Shown: positions 1 through 9,367, counted from the stretch's first letter. The stretch: DNA of 64,000 bases from Pseudoteredinibacter isoporae (GCF_011602085.1 NZ_JAAONY010000001.1:1240001-1304000), one strand, 5' to 3'. Notes: a model not told the origin generated them from the sequence alone. Numbers and translations: made by a program.

Positions 1-212
1 GCGGCTTATGTTCCGCCTAGCCAGGGCCTGCAGACGCCAATTTGTTTTCAATAGATGCTTTCAAATTAGTATCGGCAGATCCTAACTTCTATTATATAGG
101 ATAAATGACCGCTGTGTGGATTTGGACTTTGCTGGCATTGCTCACTCTTGCTTCTCGGAGGGCGGCTGGGTAAAGTGGCGCGGTTTTGCTATCGCCCTCT
201 GGATAAATGTTT
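1..212. other. intergenic region upstream of zapE
   Basis: No open reading frame with a credible start or family likeness is seen on either strand. An AT-rich box around 91-100 could serve as a -10 element for zapE, but no matching -35 is clear. The left edge may cut a neighbouring gene that cannot be identified from what remains. Confidence 0.4.
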
Positions 213-1322
213 ATGAGTAGTCCAATCGAACGCTATCAGCGTGACTTGCAGCGAGAAGATTTTCGTCATGATCCGGCCCAGGCGATGGCGGTTGATCATT
301 TGCAGGATTTGTATGACCGTCTGACGGCCACGTCGGCTGAGGAGTCCAGTCCCGGTTTTCTGTCTCGCTTGCTGGGTCGCAAGGGATCGTCGAAAAAGCC
401 CGAGCGTGGCCTGTATTTCTGGGGTGGTGTCGGTCGCGGCAAAACCTACCTGATGGACAACTTCTACGAATCCCTGCCCTTTGAACACAAAATGCGCGTG
501 CATTTTCACCGATTTATGCGCCGTGTGCATCAAGAGCTGAAGACGCTGCCGGGTGAAAAGAATCCCCTCGATATTGTTGCCACCCGTTTGGCGAAAGAGG
601 CCAGGGTGATTTGTTTTGATGAATTTTTTGTGTCAGATATTACCGATGCCATGATTCTCGGTAATTTGATGCAGGGCCTGTTTTCCCGTGGCGTCACCTT
701 GGTCGCAACGTCAAATATTGTGCCGGATGGCTTGTATAAAGACGGTTTGCAGCGGGCACGATTTTTACCCGCCATTGCCATGCTCAATGAGCACACTCTG
801 GTGGTAAATGTCGATGGTGGGGTGGATTATCGCCTGCGGGCGCTGGAGCAGGCCGAGTTATTCCATCACCCCCTTGATGAAGAGGCTGACATCAGTTTGC
901 AGCGCAGCTTCGAGGGTTTGGCGCCAGATCTGGAAGAGGCGCGGGCCAATGTACCATTGGAGATCGAGGGTCGAGAAATCATGGCTCGCTTTGAGTCTGA
1001 AGATGTGGTCTGGTTTGATTTTATGGCGCTCTGCGATGGGCCGCGCTCCCAGAATGACTATATCGAGCTGGCTAAGGAGTACCACGCGGTCTTGTTGTCC
1101 GATGTGCCTCAGCTGGGTCGCGATACCGATGATCAGGCCCGGCGCTTCATTAATCTGGTCGATGAGTTCTATGATCGTAGTGTGAAGTTGATTATCTCTT
1201 GTGAGGTGCCTCTGGAGAAAATTTACGCCGGTGGTCGCTTGAGCTTTGAGTTTGATCGTACGGTGAGCCGTCTGCTGGAGATGCAGAGTCACGATTACCT
1301 GGCTTTGCCCCATAAGCCATAG
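213..1322 (+). CDS. zapE: cell division protein ZapE (AFG1-like ATPase)
   Basis: P-loop ATPase of the AFG1/ZapE family, known in gammaproteobacteria as an FtsZ-associated protein that acts late in cell division, especially under stress or low oxygen. Seen directly: a Walker A motif GGVGRGKT at residues 71-78, a Walker B segment ICFDEF near residues 133-138, and sensor-like residues in VATSN. Length is about 369 residues, normal for the family. I chose the ATG at 213 because a weak GGATA sits about 7 bases upstream; the in-frame ATG at 207 is the alternative. It lies just upstream of rplM-rpsI, the conserved gammaproteobacterial position. Function is assigned from family membership. Confidence 0.95.
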   Translation: MSSPIERYQRDLQREDFRHDPAQAMAVDHLQDLYDRLTATSAEESSPGFLSRLLGRKGSSKKPERGLYFWGGVGRGKTYLMDNFYESLPFEHKMRVHFHRFMRRVHQELKTLPGEKNPLDIVATRLAKEARVICFDEFFVSDITDAMILGNLMQGLFSRGVTLVATSNIVPDGLYKDGLQRARFLPAIAMLNEHTLVVNVDGGVDYRLRALEQAELFHHPLDEEADISLQRSFEGLAPDLEEARANVPLEIEGREIMARFESEDVVWFDFMALCDGPRSQNDYIELAKEYHAVLLSDVPQLGRDTDDQARRFINLVDEFYDRSVKLIISCEVPLEKIYAGGRLSFEFDRTVSRLLEMQSHDYLALPHKP

Positions 1323-1377
1323 CCCCTGTTGGCTTCCAGCTCGCTCTCTTGAGGCAATTCCCGGCCTTAAAAGGTGC

Positions 1378-1406
1378 TTGCTTTTTGTTCAGTCCCGCTA
1401 TAGAAT
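1378..1406 (+). promoter_or_regulatory. probable sigma-70 promoter of rplM-rpsI
   Basis: A -35-like TTGCTT (1378-1383) and a -10-like TAGAAT (1401-1406) are separated by 17 bases, about 80 bases before the rplM start. The position is right for the ribosomal protein operon. Assigned by eye only. Confidence 0.55.
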
Positions 1407-1487
1407 CCGCGCTCCATTTTTGTGGCTCACCGGTTTGCCCTTTGCAAACAGGCGTTACAAACCTTAACCCTAAAAGGCAGATACAAC

Positions 1488-1916
1488 ATGAAGACTTACA
1501 ATGCCAAGCCCGAAACCGTCCAGCGCGACTGGTACGTGATCGACGCTGAAGGTAAGACCCTGGGCCGCATGGCCGTGGCGATTGCCGACCGCCTGCGCGG
1601 TAAAAACAAGCCTGAGTACACTCCACACGTTGACACCGGTGATTACATCGTTGTGATTAACGCTGAGAAGGTACACGTTACTGGTAACAAGGCTAAGAAC
1701 AAGATCTATCACAGCCACACCGGTTACCCGGGTGGTCTGAAGTCGATCAGCTTCGAAAAGCTGATCGAGAAAGCTCCTGAGCGCACTATCCAGAGCGCTG
1801 TTAAGGGCATGCTGCCAAAAGGTCCTCTGGGCCGCGCTATGTTCAGCAAGCTGAAAGTGTACGCTGGTGCCGAGCATCCACATGCTGCACAGCAACCAAA
1901 AGAACTGGACGTATAA
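1488..1916 (+). CDS. rplM: 50S ribosomal protein L13
   Basis: Large-subunit ribosomal protein L13, an early assembly protein that binds 23S rRNA. The 142-residue product begins [20 protein letters not shown] and carries the family core GKTLGRMA and the [13 protein letters not shown] segment near the C-terminus, matching the usual length exactly. The ATG at 1488 is chosen over longer upstream extensions because it gives the canonical N-terminus and follows an AAAGG-like ribosome binding site. It is co-transcribed with rpsI, 12 bases downstream, as in most bacteria. Confidence 0.99.
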   Translation: MKTYNAKPETVQRDWYVIDAEGKTLGRMAVAIADRLRGKNKPEYTPHVDTGDYIVVINAEKVHVTGNKAKNKIYHSHTGYPGGLKSISFEKLIEKAPERTIQSAVKGMLPKGPLGRAMFSKLKVYAGAEHPHAAQQPKELDV

Positions 1917-1928
1917 GGAATAAAGACA

Positions 1929-2321
1929 ATGGCAGCTACTCAATACTACGGCACTGGCCGTCGCAAAACTTCCACTGCTCGTGTTTTTATTGCCCAGGGC
2001 ACTGGTAAAATCTCCATCAATGGTCGTTCCATCGAAGATTACTTCGGTCGTGAAGTGGCTCGCATGATCGTGCGTCAGCCTCTGGAAGCTACCGATAACG
2101 TTGAAGCTTTCGACGTTACTGTTACCGTTAAAGGTGGTGGTAGCTTCGGTCAGGCTGGTGCGATTCGTCACGGTTTGACTCGTGCGTTGATGGCTTATGA
2201 CGAAGGTCTGCGCCCGACTCTGCGTGAAGCCGGCTACGTTACTCGCGATTCTCGTGAGGTTGAGCGTAAGAAGGTTGGTCTGCGTAAAGCACGTAAGAAG
2301 CCACAGTTCTCCAAGCGTTAA
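1929..2321 (+). CDS. rpsI: 30S ribosomal protein S9
   Basis: Small-subunit ribosomal protein S9; its basic C-terminal tail reaches towards the P-site tRNA. The product is 130 residues, with the N-terminal [15 protein letters not shown] motif, the central [14 protein letters not shown] motif and the C-terminal end KKPQFSKR that is characteristic of S9. It follows rplM by 12 bases with an AAGGAATAAAG ribosome binding region and is closed by an intrinsic terminator, so the two genes form a dicistronic operon. Confidence 0.99.
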   Translation: MAATQYYGTGRRKTSTARVFIAQGTGKISINGRSIEDYFGREVARMIVRQPLEATDNVEAFDVTVTVKGGGSFGQAGAIRHGLTRALMAYDEGLRPTLREAGYVTRDSREVERKKVGLRKARKKPQFSKR

Positions 2322-2343
2322 TCGCTGGCCGAACTGGCGTTCA

Positions 2344-2378
2344 AAATACCCAGGCTGTTGTGGTCTGGGTATTTTTTT
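2344..2378 (+). terminator. intrinsic terminator after rpsI
   Basis: A 10-bp inverted repeat, aaatacccag and ctgggtattt (2344-2353 and 2365-2374), is followed directly by a T tract. This ends the rplM-rpsI operon. Confidence 0.9.
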
Positions 2379-2675
2379 GCCTGAAATTTTCCAAATTGCA
2401 TCTATGCTTAGGGTGCGATGGCGGGTGCTGCATAACTATTGTGCAGTTGTTGCGGAGGATTTGCTGCCCGTATCGGGCGGGGCATGATATAAGTCATCAG
2501 ATTCTTTAAAAGCCAGGTTAAAGCCTTGAAAAACAGGCGGTTATCCTTGTCAGTTTCCCGCAATTTCTATACCATGTGTCAATTTTTAAAATCACACCAT
2601 AATCAAAGAATCAACCGTAAACCTTTGTAATTCAATCAGTTACTGCCTGCAGTACTGGAATGGGAGAAGATCGTC
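2379..2675. other. petA upstream region
   Basis: Roughly 300 bases without a believable gene. It must hold the promoter of the bc1 operon. A TATAAG-like box lies near 2488-2493 but its -35 partner is unclear. No operator or riboswitch was recognised. Confidence 0.4.
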
Positions 2676-3269
2676 ATGAGCAATGGCGGAGTGAACGAAG
2701 GGCGTCGCCGCTTCTTAACCGCTGCTACCTGCGTTGTAGGTGGTGCCGGGGCAGTGGGTGTTGCTGTTCCTTTTGTTGGGTCCTGGAATCCGAGTGCCAG
2801 AGCGAAAGCTGCTGGTGCGCCGGTTAAATATAATCTAAGCAAGCTTGAGCCGGGCCAAATGGTCACCGTAGAGTGGCGTGGTAAGCCGGTTTATGTCGTG
2901 CGTCGTACCCAGGAAGTCCTCGACGACCTGCCGACCATCGACGGCCTGTTGCGCGATCCAAATTCGACTGAGTCGGTTCAGCCGCCTTACGCCGATAATG
3001 AGGTTCGTTCAATCAAGCCTGAGTTCTTGGTATTGCTGGGTTTGTGTACTCATTTGGGTTGCGCTCCAATGTATCGTCCCGAGGTTGGCGCAGCCGATCT
3101 GGGTGGTGCTGATTGGAAAGGCGGCTTCTTCTGTCCTTGTCACGGTTCCAAGTTCGACTTGGCTGGCCGTGTATACAAAGGCGTGCCTGCTCCCATCAAC
3201 CTGGAAATCCCGCCTTACCGCTTTGATAGCGATGCGGTGATTACTATCGGTTTGGATCAGGAGGCCTAA
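2676..3269 (+). CDS. petA: ubiquinol-cytochrome c reductase, Rieske iron-sulfur subunit
   Basis: Rieske [2Fe-2S] subunit of the cytochrome bc1 complex, which takes one electron from ubiquinol and passes it to cytochrome c1 on the periplasmic side. The 197-residue protein starts with a twin-arginine signal-anchor (GRRRFLTAATC) followed by a hydrophobic segment. The two cluster boxes are intact: CTHLGC at residues 124-129 (ligands C124 and H126) and CPCHGS at 153-158 (ligands C153 and H156), with C129 and C155 placed for the stabilising disulfide. The start has a GGGAGAAG ribosome binding site. The fused cytochrome b/c1 gene begins 3 bases after its stop. Confidence 0.98.
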   Translation: MSNGGVNEGRRRFLTAATCVVGGAGAVGVAVPFVGSWNPSARAKAAGAPVKYNLSKLEPGQMVTVEWRGKPVYVVRRTQEVLDDLPTIDGLLRDPNSTESVQPPYADNEVRSIKPEFLVLLGLCTHLGCAPMYRPEVGAADLGGADWKGGFFCPCHGSKFDLAGRVYKGVPAPINLEIPPYRFDSDAVITIGLDQEA

Positions 3270-3272
3270 TTG

Positions 3273-5489
3273 ATGAATATGCTCGTTAATTTGTGGAACT
3301 GGGTCGACGCTCGCCTGCCTGTGCAGCGTGCCTGGGATACCCACATGGGCAAATACTATGCCCCGAAAAACTTTAACTTCTGGTACTTCTTCGGTGTTTT
3401 GTCACTGTTGGTTCTGGTTAATCAGTTGTTGACCGGCATTTGGCTGGTTATGTTCTTTGAGCCAAGCGCTGATGGCGCTTTCGCCTCTGTTGAATACATC
3501 ATGCGTGATGTCGACTACGGCTGGCTGATTCGCTATATGCATTCCACAGGAGCTTCGGCCTTTTTCGTGGTGGTTTATCTGCATATGTTCCGTGGTTTGC
3601 TGTACGGTTCCTACAAGGCGCCTCGCGAGTTGGTGTGGATCTTCGGTATGGCGATCTACCTGATTCTGATGGCCGAAGCCTTCATGGGTTACGTACTGCC
3701 ATGGGGTCAGATGTCTTACTGGGGTGCCCAGGTAATTGTATCTCTGGCAGGCGCGATTCCGGTTGTGGGTGAGGACCTGGTTCAGTGGGTTCGTGGTGAC
3801 TACCTGATTTCCGGTGCAACTCTGACACGTTTCTTCTCTCTGCACGTGATCGCGTTGCCAATCGTTCTGTTGTTGCTGGTGGTTCTGCACTTGCTGGCCC
3901 TGCACGAAGTGGGTTCAAACAACCCGGATGGCGTTGAGATCAAGAAAAACAAGGACGAGAACGGTGTTCCTAAAGACGGTGTGCCTTTCCATCCTTTCTA
4001 CACGGTTCACGACCTGATTGGTATTTCTGTATTCCTGTTCGTGTTCTGTTTCGTGATCTTCTTTATGCCCGAGATGGGCGGTTTCTTCCTGGAGTATGCG
4101 AACTTCGAGGAAGCGAACAATCTGAAGACACCTCCACATATTGCTCCGGTTTGGTACTTCACGCCGTTCTACGCAATCCTGCGTGCGGTGACCTTTGATA
4201 TTGGGCCATTGAGTTCCAAGTTCCTGGGTCTGGTTGCCATGGGTGCGGCGATTGCGATTCTGTTTGTTCTGCCTTGGCTGGACAAGTCGCCAGTTAAATC
4301 CATGCGCTACAAAGGCTTTATGCCCCGCGTATCGTTGCTGGTATTTGCGGCTATGTTTGTGATTCTGGGTTACTTGGGTGTGAAATCACCTACCGATAGC
4401 CGTACGGCTTTGGCCCAGTTGGCAACCATCTACTACTTTGCCTACTTCATTCAGATGCCAATGTTCACCAACCCGACTAAGAGTCAAACGGGGTTGATCA
4501 ACATCGGCGTGAGTATCGGTCTTGCTCTGGCCTTGCTGAATGTGTCCTGGAGTGGTTTCGAGAAAACCGGTCTGTTCATTGGCTTGTTTGGTACTGCGGT
4601 GGCGGCTTTGGTTGGTTTGACGCCTTGGTTAACCGCGAAAGACGGTGTGAAGCCTGAACCTGAGCGTGTTCAGATGAAAGGTTTGCCGGCGACCCTGGTA
4701 TGGGGCGGCTTCCTGTTGTTTGTTGTGCTGACGGTTGTGCCGATTAAAGCTGTGGGTGCGGGTGGTGAGAAATCCTGTGGTGCCATTGACTGTTACGAGA
4801 TGACTCCTGATCTGCACAATAAAGAATCTCTGCAGGCCGGAGCCAAGTGGTTCGTCAACTACTGCATGGGTTGTCACGAAGCACGATTCTCCCGTTACGG
4901 CCGTGTCGCTGAAGATTTGGGTATTGACCCTGAGCTGATGCGTGAGCAGATGATTTTTGACGGTTCCGCTGTTGGTTCTTTGATGACCAATTCCATGGAC
5001 CCCGCGAAATCCAAAAAGTGGTTTGGTGCGGCTCCTCCAGATTTGACGCTGGTGGCTCGCGCACGCAACCCACAATGGTTGTACACCTACATGCTGACGT
5101 TCTACAAAGATGACAGTCGCCCAACCGGTGTTAACAACCGCACCTTCGACAAAGTGGCGATGCCACACGTAATGCTGGAATTGCAGGGCTTGCAAGAATG
5201 TGCCCCGGGTCCGGTTTACGATCACGGTAAGGTGAAGCGTGATCCAATTACCGGTGACCCGGTAATGGAAGATCCTTGCGGTAGCCTGAAAGTGGGCGCC
5301 GTGAAAGGCAGCATGAGTCCGGAAGAATACGAGCAAGCGGTATACGACTTGGTTAACTTCCTGGAATACGTTGCTGAGCCTGCGGCATTGGATCGTGAGC
5401 GCATTGGTGTATATGTATTGCTGTTTATTCTGGTGTTGTTCGTATTTGTGTACTTGCTGAACCGCGAGTACTGGCGCGACATTCACTAG
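3273..5489 (+). CDS. petB: fused cytochrome b / cytochrome c1 of the bc1 complex
   Basis: A single uninterrupted reading frame of 738 residues covers both cytochrome b and cytochrome c1, which are separate genes in most gammaproteobacteria. Cytochrome b part: heme histidines H90/H104 and H191/H206, and PVWY in place of the mitochondrial PEWY quinol-site motif. Two further hydrophobic segments (about residues 405-450) follow the last canonical helix, then a KPEPERV tail. The c1 part starts near residue 468 with a signal-peptide-like helix ending in KAVGA, then CMGCH at 531-535 (heme c), and ends with a C-terminal membrane anchor. Bradyrhizobium fbcH is a known precedent: one polyprotein cut after synthesis. 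The ATG at 3273 sits 8 bases after AGGAGG; the TTG at 3270 is less likely. Confidence 0.93.
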   Translation: MNMLVNLWNWVDARLPVQRAWDTHMGKYYAPKNFNFWYFFGVLSLLVLVNQLLTGIWLVMFFEPSADGAFASVEYIMRDVDYGWLIRYMHSTGASAFFVVVYLHMFRGLLYGSYKAPRELVWIFGMAIYLILMAEAFMGYVLPWGQMSYWGAQVIVSLAGAIPVVGEDLVQWVRGDYLISGATLTRFFSLHVIALPIVLLLLVVLHLLALHEVGSNNPDGVEIKKNKDENGVPKDGVPFHPFYTVHDLIGISVFLFVFCFVIFFMPEMGGFFLEYANFEEANNLKTPPHIAPVWYFTPFYAILRAVTFDIGPLSSKFLGLVAMGAAIAILFVLPWLDKSPVKSMRYKGFMPRVSLLVFAAMFVILGYLGVKSPTDSRTALAQLATIYYFAYFIQMPMFTNPTKSQTGLINIGVSIGLALALLNVSWSGFEKTGLFIGLFGTAVAALVGLTPWLTAKDGVKPEPERVQMKGLPATLVWGGFLLFVVLTVVPIKAVGAGGEKSCGAIDCYEMTPDLHNKESLQAGAKWFVNYCMGCHEARFSRYGRVAEDLGIDPELMREQMIFDGSAVGSLMTNSMDPAKSKKWFGAAPPDLTLVARARNPQWLYTYMLTFYKDDSRPTGVNNRTFDKVAMPHVMLELQGLQECAPGPVYDHGKVKRDPITGDPVMEDPCGSLKVGAVKGSMSPEEYEQAVYDLVNFLEYVAEPAALDRERIGVYVLLFILVLFVFVYLLNREYWRDIH

Positions 5490-5515
5490 AATCCAACACG
5501 GATTTTAACAGCTCT

Positions 5516-5557
5516 CGGGCGGCTCTCTTCAGGAGGGCCGCCCGTTCGTTTTTTTTA
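5516..5557 (+). terminator. intrinsic terminator after the bc1 operon
   Basis: An 8-bp GC-rich stem (cgggcggc / gccgcccg) with a 13-base loop is followed by a run of T. It separates petA-petB/C from sspA. Confidence 0.85.
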
Positions 5558-5581
5558 CAGTTTGAAGATAGAGGTGGAATA

Positions 5582-6220
5582 ATGGCAGTTGGCGTAGGCG
5601 CAAAACGCTCCTCCATGACATATTTTTCGGATGCTAGGGATCACTATAGCCACCGAGTCCGTATTGTTTTGGCCGAAAAAGGTGTATCGGTTGATATCAT
5701 TGATGTTGATCCGGATAACAAGCCTGAAGAGCTGGCGGACTTAAACCCGTATAACGATCTGCCCACTCTGGTTGATCGCGATCTGTCCCTGTACGAATCC
5801 AAAGTGATGATGGAGTATCTCGACGAGCGCTTCCCTCATCCTCCTCTGTTGCCTGTTTATCCGGTAGCCCGAGCCCAGAGCCGTTTGTGGATGCACCGCA
5901 TCGAAAAAGACTGGAGCCCGATGGTTGATATCATCCTGTCCGGCAAGAGTAAGGAAGCGGCTGCAAAGGCGCGCAAGGATCTGAAAGACAGTCTGTTGGC
6001 AATTGCTCCGATTTTCTCGGAAATGCCATTCTTTATGAGCGAAGAATTCACTTTGGTAGATTGCTGTCTGGCACCAATCTTGTGGCGCATGGACCTGATG
6101 GACATCAAGTTGCCTGTCAGCAAGCAAACCCAGCCTTTGCATGATTACATGGGGCGTTTGTTTGAGCGTGAAGCTTTCCAGGAAAGCTTGTCTGAACTTG
6201 AGCGTGAAATGCGCGCCTAA
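5582..6220 (+). CDS. sspA: stringent starvation protein A (GST-fold)
   Basis: SspA is an RNA polymerase-associated protein with a glutathione S-transferase fold, important in stationary phase and stress in gammaproteobacteria. The 212-residue product shows the thioredoxin-like N-terminal domain ([20 protein letters not shown]), the [13 protein letters not shown] segment with its cis-proline, and [19 protein letters not shown], followed by an all-helical C-terminal domain. A GAGGTGGA ribosome binding site precedes the ATG. It forms an operon with sspB, 10 bases downstream, the conserved arrangement. Confidence 0.97.
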   Translation: MAVGVGAKRSSMTYFSDARDHYSHRVRIVLAEKGVSVDIIDVDPDNKPEELADLNPYNDLPTLVDRDLSLYESKVMMEYLDERFPHPPLLPVYPVARAQSRLWMHRIEKDWSPMVDIILSGKSKEAAAKARKDLKDSLLAIAPIFSEMPFFMSEEFTLVDCCLAPILWRMDLMDIKLPVSKQTQPLHDYMGRLFEREAFQESLSELEREMRA

Positions 6221-6230
6221 GGCCCTGTCT

Positions 6231-6629
6231 ATGAGCATGAGCAGCAGTCGCCCTTATATGGTGCGTGCATTATACGAGTGGATCGTCGATAACGAGTGCA
6301 CTCCTCATGTGCTGGTCAGCGCATACACCGAAGGTACCGAAGTACCCCAGCAGTACGTCAACGAAGACGGTTTGGTGGTGCTGAATATCTCGCCCACGGC
6401 GGTAAGCGGTCTGGCGATGGATAACGAAGCCCTGAGCTTTGGTGCTCGATTCGGTGGAGTGCCCACCGATATTTACGTGCCTTACAGTGCGGTCTTGCGT
6501 ATCTATGCGCGTGAAAATGGTCAGGGTCTGGTGTTTGAGCCTGAAATGGATCCGAGCCCGGAACCCCCGCCAAAGCCCAGCAAGCCTGACAGCAGTCCGA
6601 AGCGACCGAGCTTGAAGGTGGTCAAGTAA
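6231..6629 (+). CDS. sspB: ClpXP adaptor SspB
   Basis: Adaptor that binds the ssrA tag on stalled-ribosome products and delivers them to the ClpXP protease. The 132-residue protein contains the SspB core (SSRPYMVRALYEWIVDN, followed by a substrate-binding beta domain with ARFGGVP). A flexible proline/lysine-rich linker leads to a C-terminal RPSLKVVK. That terminus closely matches the ClpX-docking peptide of E. coli SspB (from memory RPALRVVK). I chose the ATG at 6231, with AAGG 8 bases before it, because longer in-frame extensions would run back into sspA. Confidence 0.97.
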   Translation: MSMSSSRPYMVRALYEWIVDNECTPHVLVSAYTEGTEVPQQYVNEDGLVVLNISPTAVSGLAMDNEALSFGARFGGVPTDIYVPYSAVLRIYARENGQGLVFEPEMDPSPEPPPKPSKPDSSPKRPSLKVVK

Positions 6630-6630
6630 T

Positions 6631-6661
6631 AAAAAAGCCGAACAAAACGTTCGGCTTTTTT
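6631..6661 (+). terminator. terminator after sspB, probably bidirectional
   Basis: A stem of aagccgaa and ttcggctt carries A residues before it and T residues after it. It can therefore stop sspAB on this strand and the convergent DUF4124 gene on the other. Confidence 0.88.
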
Positions 6662-6698
6662 ATGTCTGGAAGAACCTTATGCTGTTCTTTGGGAAGAG

Positions 6699-7169
6699 TT
6701 ATTCGCAGTGTTGCTCAACGGCTTTTTGAGCGGTTTGGCGTTGCTTTTCTTTTTCTTCATTACTGAGGGTTTTCAGCTCGCCATTTTCATCTTGCAGTCT
6801 TACCCGGTTGCTGCGTTCCAGAATTTCCAGATTACGGCGTGCTGACTGGCAAATTTGCGGGTTCTTGGTCGGGCCGGTATTGGCAGCGCTTTTCTCGCCG
6901 CCCGCTTCAGTGCTCTCGCCCTTATCCTGATCTTTTTTGTCCTCGGCTTTGGGGGCAGCAGCGGGTGCAGGTGTTCCACGGCCAGCGTAGGTGGTCACCA
7001 CTTGGGCTTTCTGGCCACGGGGCGGTCGTTCGCTGTAGTGAGTAACGCCGTCTTTATCCACCCATTTGTAAAATTTCTTGGCGGCCAGGGTATCGCTGCT
7101 GATCAGGCCGGTGGCGAGGCAGCACAAGGCAATACAGCTTGTGGATATGAGTTTGGCTTTAAATGGCAT
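6699..7169 (-). CDS. DUF4124 domain-containing exported protein
   Basis: A 156-residue protein with a signal peptide (hydrophobic segment about residues 8-28, cleavage likely after LAA). A DUF4124 module follows directly, recognised by FYKWVDKDGVTHYSERPP. This small domain is common in secreted proteins of gammaproteobacteria and has no firmly assigned function. The rest is a charged, low-complexity Ala/Pro/Lys/Glu linker and a C-terminal helix with two cysteines (CQSA and the terminal HCE). It is convergent with sspB. The domain is recognised; the role is unknown. Confidence 0.85.
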   Translation of the reverse strand: MPFKAKLISTSCIALCCLATGLISSDTLAAKKFYKWVDKDGVTHYSERPPRGQKAQVVTTYAGRGTPAPAAAPKAEDKKDQDKGESTEAGGEKSAANTGPTKNPQICQSARRNLEILERSNRVRLQDENGELKTLSNEEKEKQRQTAQKAVEQHCE

Positions 7170-7339
7170 GGTTCTATGTCCCCTTCCTTCTCTGCGGCTA
7201 TTATAAAAGCCTAAGCTATCTCTTGGCTAAATATACCGCTGAACATCGTTATTCTATGATAAGCGGCCCGGGGCTTCCTGTAAAAAGCACTAATTTTTTG
7301 AGAATTGCTCTGCAAAGAGCCCTTAGACCATGGAAGATC

Positions 7340-7367
7340 TTGACATTAGCCTAGACTTGTACAGAAT
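7340..7367 (+). promoter_or_regulatory. candidate promoter of the ilvI leader
   Basis: An exact TTGACA (7340-7345) is followed after 16 bases by CAGAAT (7362-7367). A transcript from here would carry the structured leader before ilvI. A second exact TTGACA at 7557-7562 has only a weak -10 partner (TACTTT at 7578-7583) and would bypass the leader. Confidence 0.4.
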
Positions 7368-7374
7368 TAAGCTT

Positions 7375-7545
7375 ACGCAAGATGGGTGTAGATCCTGGCT
7401 GTAACCTCAGCAATTAGAAGCTCCAATACCCCGGAGTTCAGAGTGACTACCCGAGCAAGCCAACCGTTTGCAAAACCATCCTCACCGCGGGGGTGTATCA
7501 ACCGATACATCCTCCCTGGATCCGGCCACTAACCTGTGGCGGACA
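7375..7545 (+). ncRNA. structured 5' leader of ilvI, candidate ilvB-OMG type RNA
   Basis: About 170 bases without a convincing protein gene but with several stable inverted repeats. The clearest is gggtgtatc / gatacatcc (7491-7499 with 7504-7512): 9 pairs, one of them G-U, around the loop AACC. Next come gccac / gtggc (7525-7529 with 7536-7540) and a short ctcc/ggag stem near 7420-7435. From memory, a conserved cis-acting RNA named ilvB-OMG was described upstream of acetolactate synthase genes in oligotrophic marine gammaproteobacteria. Position and host type fit, but I could not compare it with the published consensus. Boundaries are approximate. Confidence 0.45.
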
Positions 7546-7632
7546 TAAAAGGGCGATTGACAAATTTTTAGTCTGGCTACTTTGTGTAGAACCGGGCTTG
7601 TTGTGTTTTGATAATTCTTAAGGAGAATTCAA

Positions 7633-9366
7633 GTGGAAATGCTATCCGGCGGCGATATGCTGGTACGCTCCTTACAAGATCAGGGGGTTGAGTACGTATT
7701 CGGCTACCCTGGTGGTTCAGCCCTACATATATACGATGCGATTTTCCGCAATAAGGCGGTCAAGCACATTCTGGTACGCCACGAGCAGGCTGCGACTCAC
7801 GCAGCTGACGGCTACGCTCGTGTCACTGGCCGTGCCGGTGTGGTTCTGGTGACCTCCGGCCCGGGTGCGACCAATGCCATTACCGGTATTGCGACTGCTT
7901 ATATGGATTCCATTCCAATGGTGGTGATTTCCGGCCAGGTTCCGAGTGACAAGATTGGTGAGGACGCCTTTCAGGAAACCGATATGGTCGGTGTGTCGCG
8001 CCCGATTGTTAAGCACAGCTTCCTCGTTAAGGATGCCGCTGAGATTCCAGAGATCGTTAAAAAGGCTTTTTATATTGCGGAAACGGGTCGCCCTGGCCCT
8101 GTGGTGATCGACGTTCCTAAAGACGTGACCAGCCCGGCGGAAACCTTCCCGTACGAATACCCTAAAAAAGTGAAAATCCGTTCTTACTTTCCTGCGGAAA
8201 AAGGTCACAGCGGTCAAATCAAAAAAGCGGTTCAGTTGTTGCTTGAAGCTCGCCGCCCGGTGATTTATTCCGGCGGTGGAGTAGTGCTCGGTGATGCCTC
8301 GAAGCAGCTGACCGAGCTGGCGCACAAACTGAATTATCCAGTGACCAACACCCTGATGGGTTTGGGGGCTTTCCCGGGTACCGACAAGCAGTGCCTGGGT
8401 ATGCTGGGTATGCACGGCACTTTCGAAGCGAACACCGCTATGCATCACGCTGATGTGATTTTGGCCGTTGGTGCGCGCTTTGATGATCGTGTGACGAATA
8501 CGCCATCCAAGTTCTGTCCGGGTGCCAAAATCATTCACATCGATATTGACCCGGCTTCAATTTCCAAAACCATTCCGGCTGATATTCCTATTGTGGGTTC
8601 GGTACAGAGCGTGTTGAACGAAATGCTGGAGCTGCTGGCACAAACGAAAGATACGCCTGATGAGCAGGCTTTGAATGACTGGTGGCAACAAATTGAAGAT
8701 TGGCGCAACCGTCATGGTTTGTACACCAAGAATCGTTTTGAACAGAGTGGACAAATCAAGCCTCAGGAAGTCATCCAGGCTTTGCATGAAGTGACCGGTG
8801 GCGACGCCATCATTACTTCCGATGTGGGGCAGCACCAGATGTTTACTGCCCAGTACTATCACTTTAATCGTCCGCGTCAGTGGGTGAACTCCGGTGGCCT
8901 GGGAACCATGGGTTTTGGTTTGCCAGCGGCGATGGGAGCACAGTTCGCCGAGCGTGAGCAGCAGGTGGTTTGTGTGACCGGTGAAGGTTCGATTCAAATG
9001 TGTATTCAGGAGTTGTCGACCTGTACCCAGTATCACTTGCCGATCAAAATTATTTGCTTGAATAATCAGGCTCTGGGTATGGTCCGTCAGTGGCAGGATT
9101 TGCACTACGATGGCCGCTACTCAGAAAGCTTGTACGAAGAATCCTTGCCTGATTTTAAAAAGCTAATGGAAGCGTATGGTCATGTTGGTATTACCGTGAC
9201 CGAGCGTAGTGAGCTGAAAGAAAAACTGGAAGAATGTTTCGCGATGAAGGACCGTGTGGTCTTCATGGACATTTATGTGGATCAATCCGAACACGTATAT
9301 CCAATGCAGGTAGCCCCGAACGGTGCCATGCGCGATATGTGGTTGAGTAAAACGGAGCGCACCTAA
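7633..9366 (+). CDS. ilvI: acetolactate synthase large (catalytic) subunit
   Basis: Thiamine-diphosphate enzyme that joins two pyruvates, or pyruvate and 2-oxobutyrate, in the first common step of valine, leucine and isoleucine synthesis. The 577-residue protein has the N-terminal TPP domain with catalytic glutamate E51 in [15 protein letters not shown]. It also has the [15 protein letters not shown] motif, a central FAD-binding domain, and a C-terminal TPP/Mg domain with [14 protein letters not shown] and the LNN that coordinates the metal. The GTG at 7633 is preferred because AGGAG lies 7 bases upstream; the ATG at 7639 is possible. The regulatory subunit gene starts 1 base after its stop. 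Confidence 0.97.
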   Translation: MEMLSGGDMLVRSLQDQGVEYVFGYPGGSALHIYDAIFRNKAVKHILVRHEQAATHAADGYARVTGRAGVVLVTSGPGATNAITGIATAYMDSIPMVVISGQVPSDKIGEDAFQETDMVGVSRPIVKHSFLVKDAAEIPEIVKKAFYIAETGRPGPVVIDVPKDVTSPAETFPYEYPKKVKIRSYFPAEKGHSGQIKKAVQLLLEARRPVIYSGGGVVLGDASKQLTELAHKLNYPVTNTLMGLGAFPGTDKQCLGMLGMHGTFEANTAMHHADVILAVGARFDDRVTNTPSKFCPGAKIIHIDIDPASISKTIPADIPIVGSVQSVLNEMLELLAQTKDTPDEQALNDWWQQIEDWRNRHGLYTKNRFEQSGQIKPQEVIQALHEVTGGDAIITSDVGQHQMFTAQYYHFNRPRQWVNSGGLGTMGFGLPAAMGAQFAEREQQVVCVTGEGSIQMCIQELSTCTQYHLPIKIICLNNQALGMVRQWQDLHYDGRYSESLYEESLPDFKKLMEAYGHVGITVTERSELKEKLEECFAMKDRVVFMDIYVDQSEHVYPMQVAPNGAMRDMWLSKTERT

Positions 9367-9367
9367 A

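Noticed and set aside
3270-3275. TTG at 3270 as the start of the cytochrome b/c1 gene
   Set aside because: The adjacent ATG at 3273 is better spaced from AGGAGG and is the normal choice.
7170-7632. ilvI upstream region considered as a T-box or tRNA gene
   Set aside because: There is no T-box sequence, no tRNA cloverleaf, no CCA end and no TTCGANTC arm.
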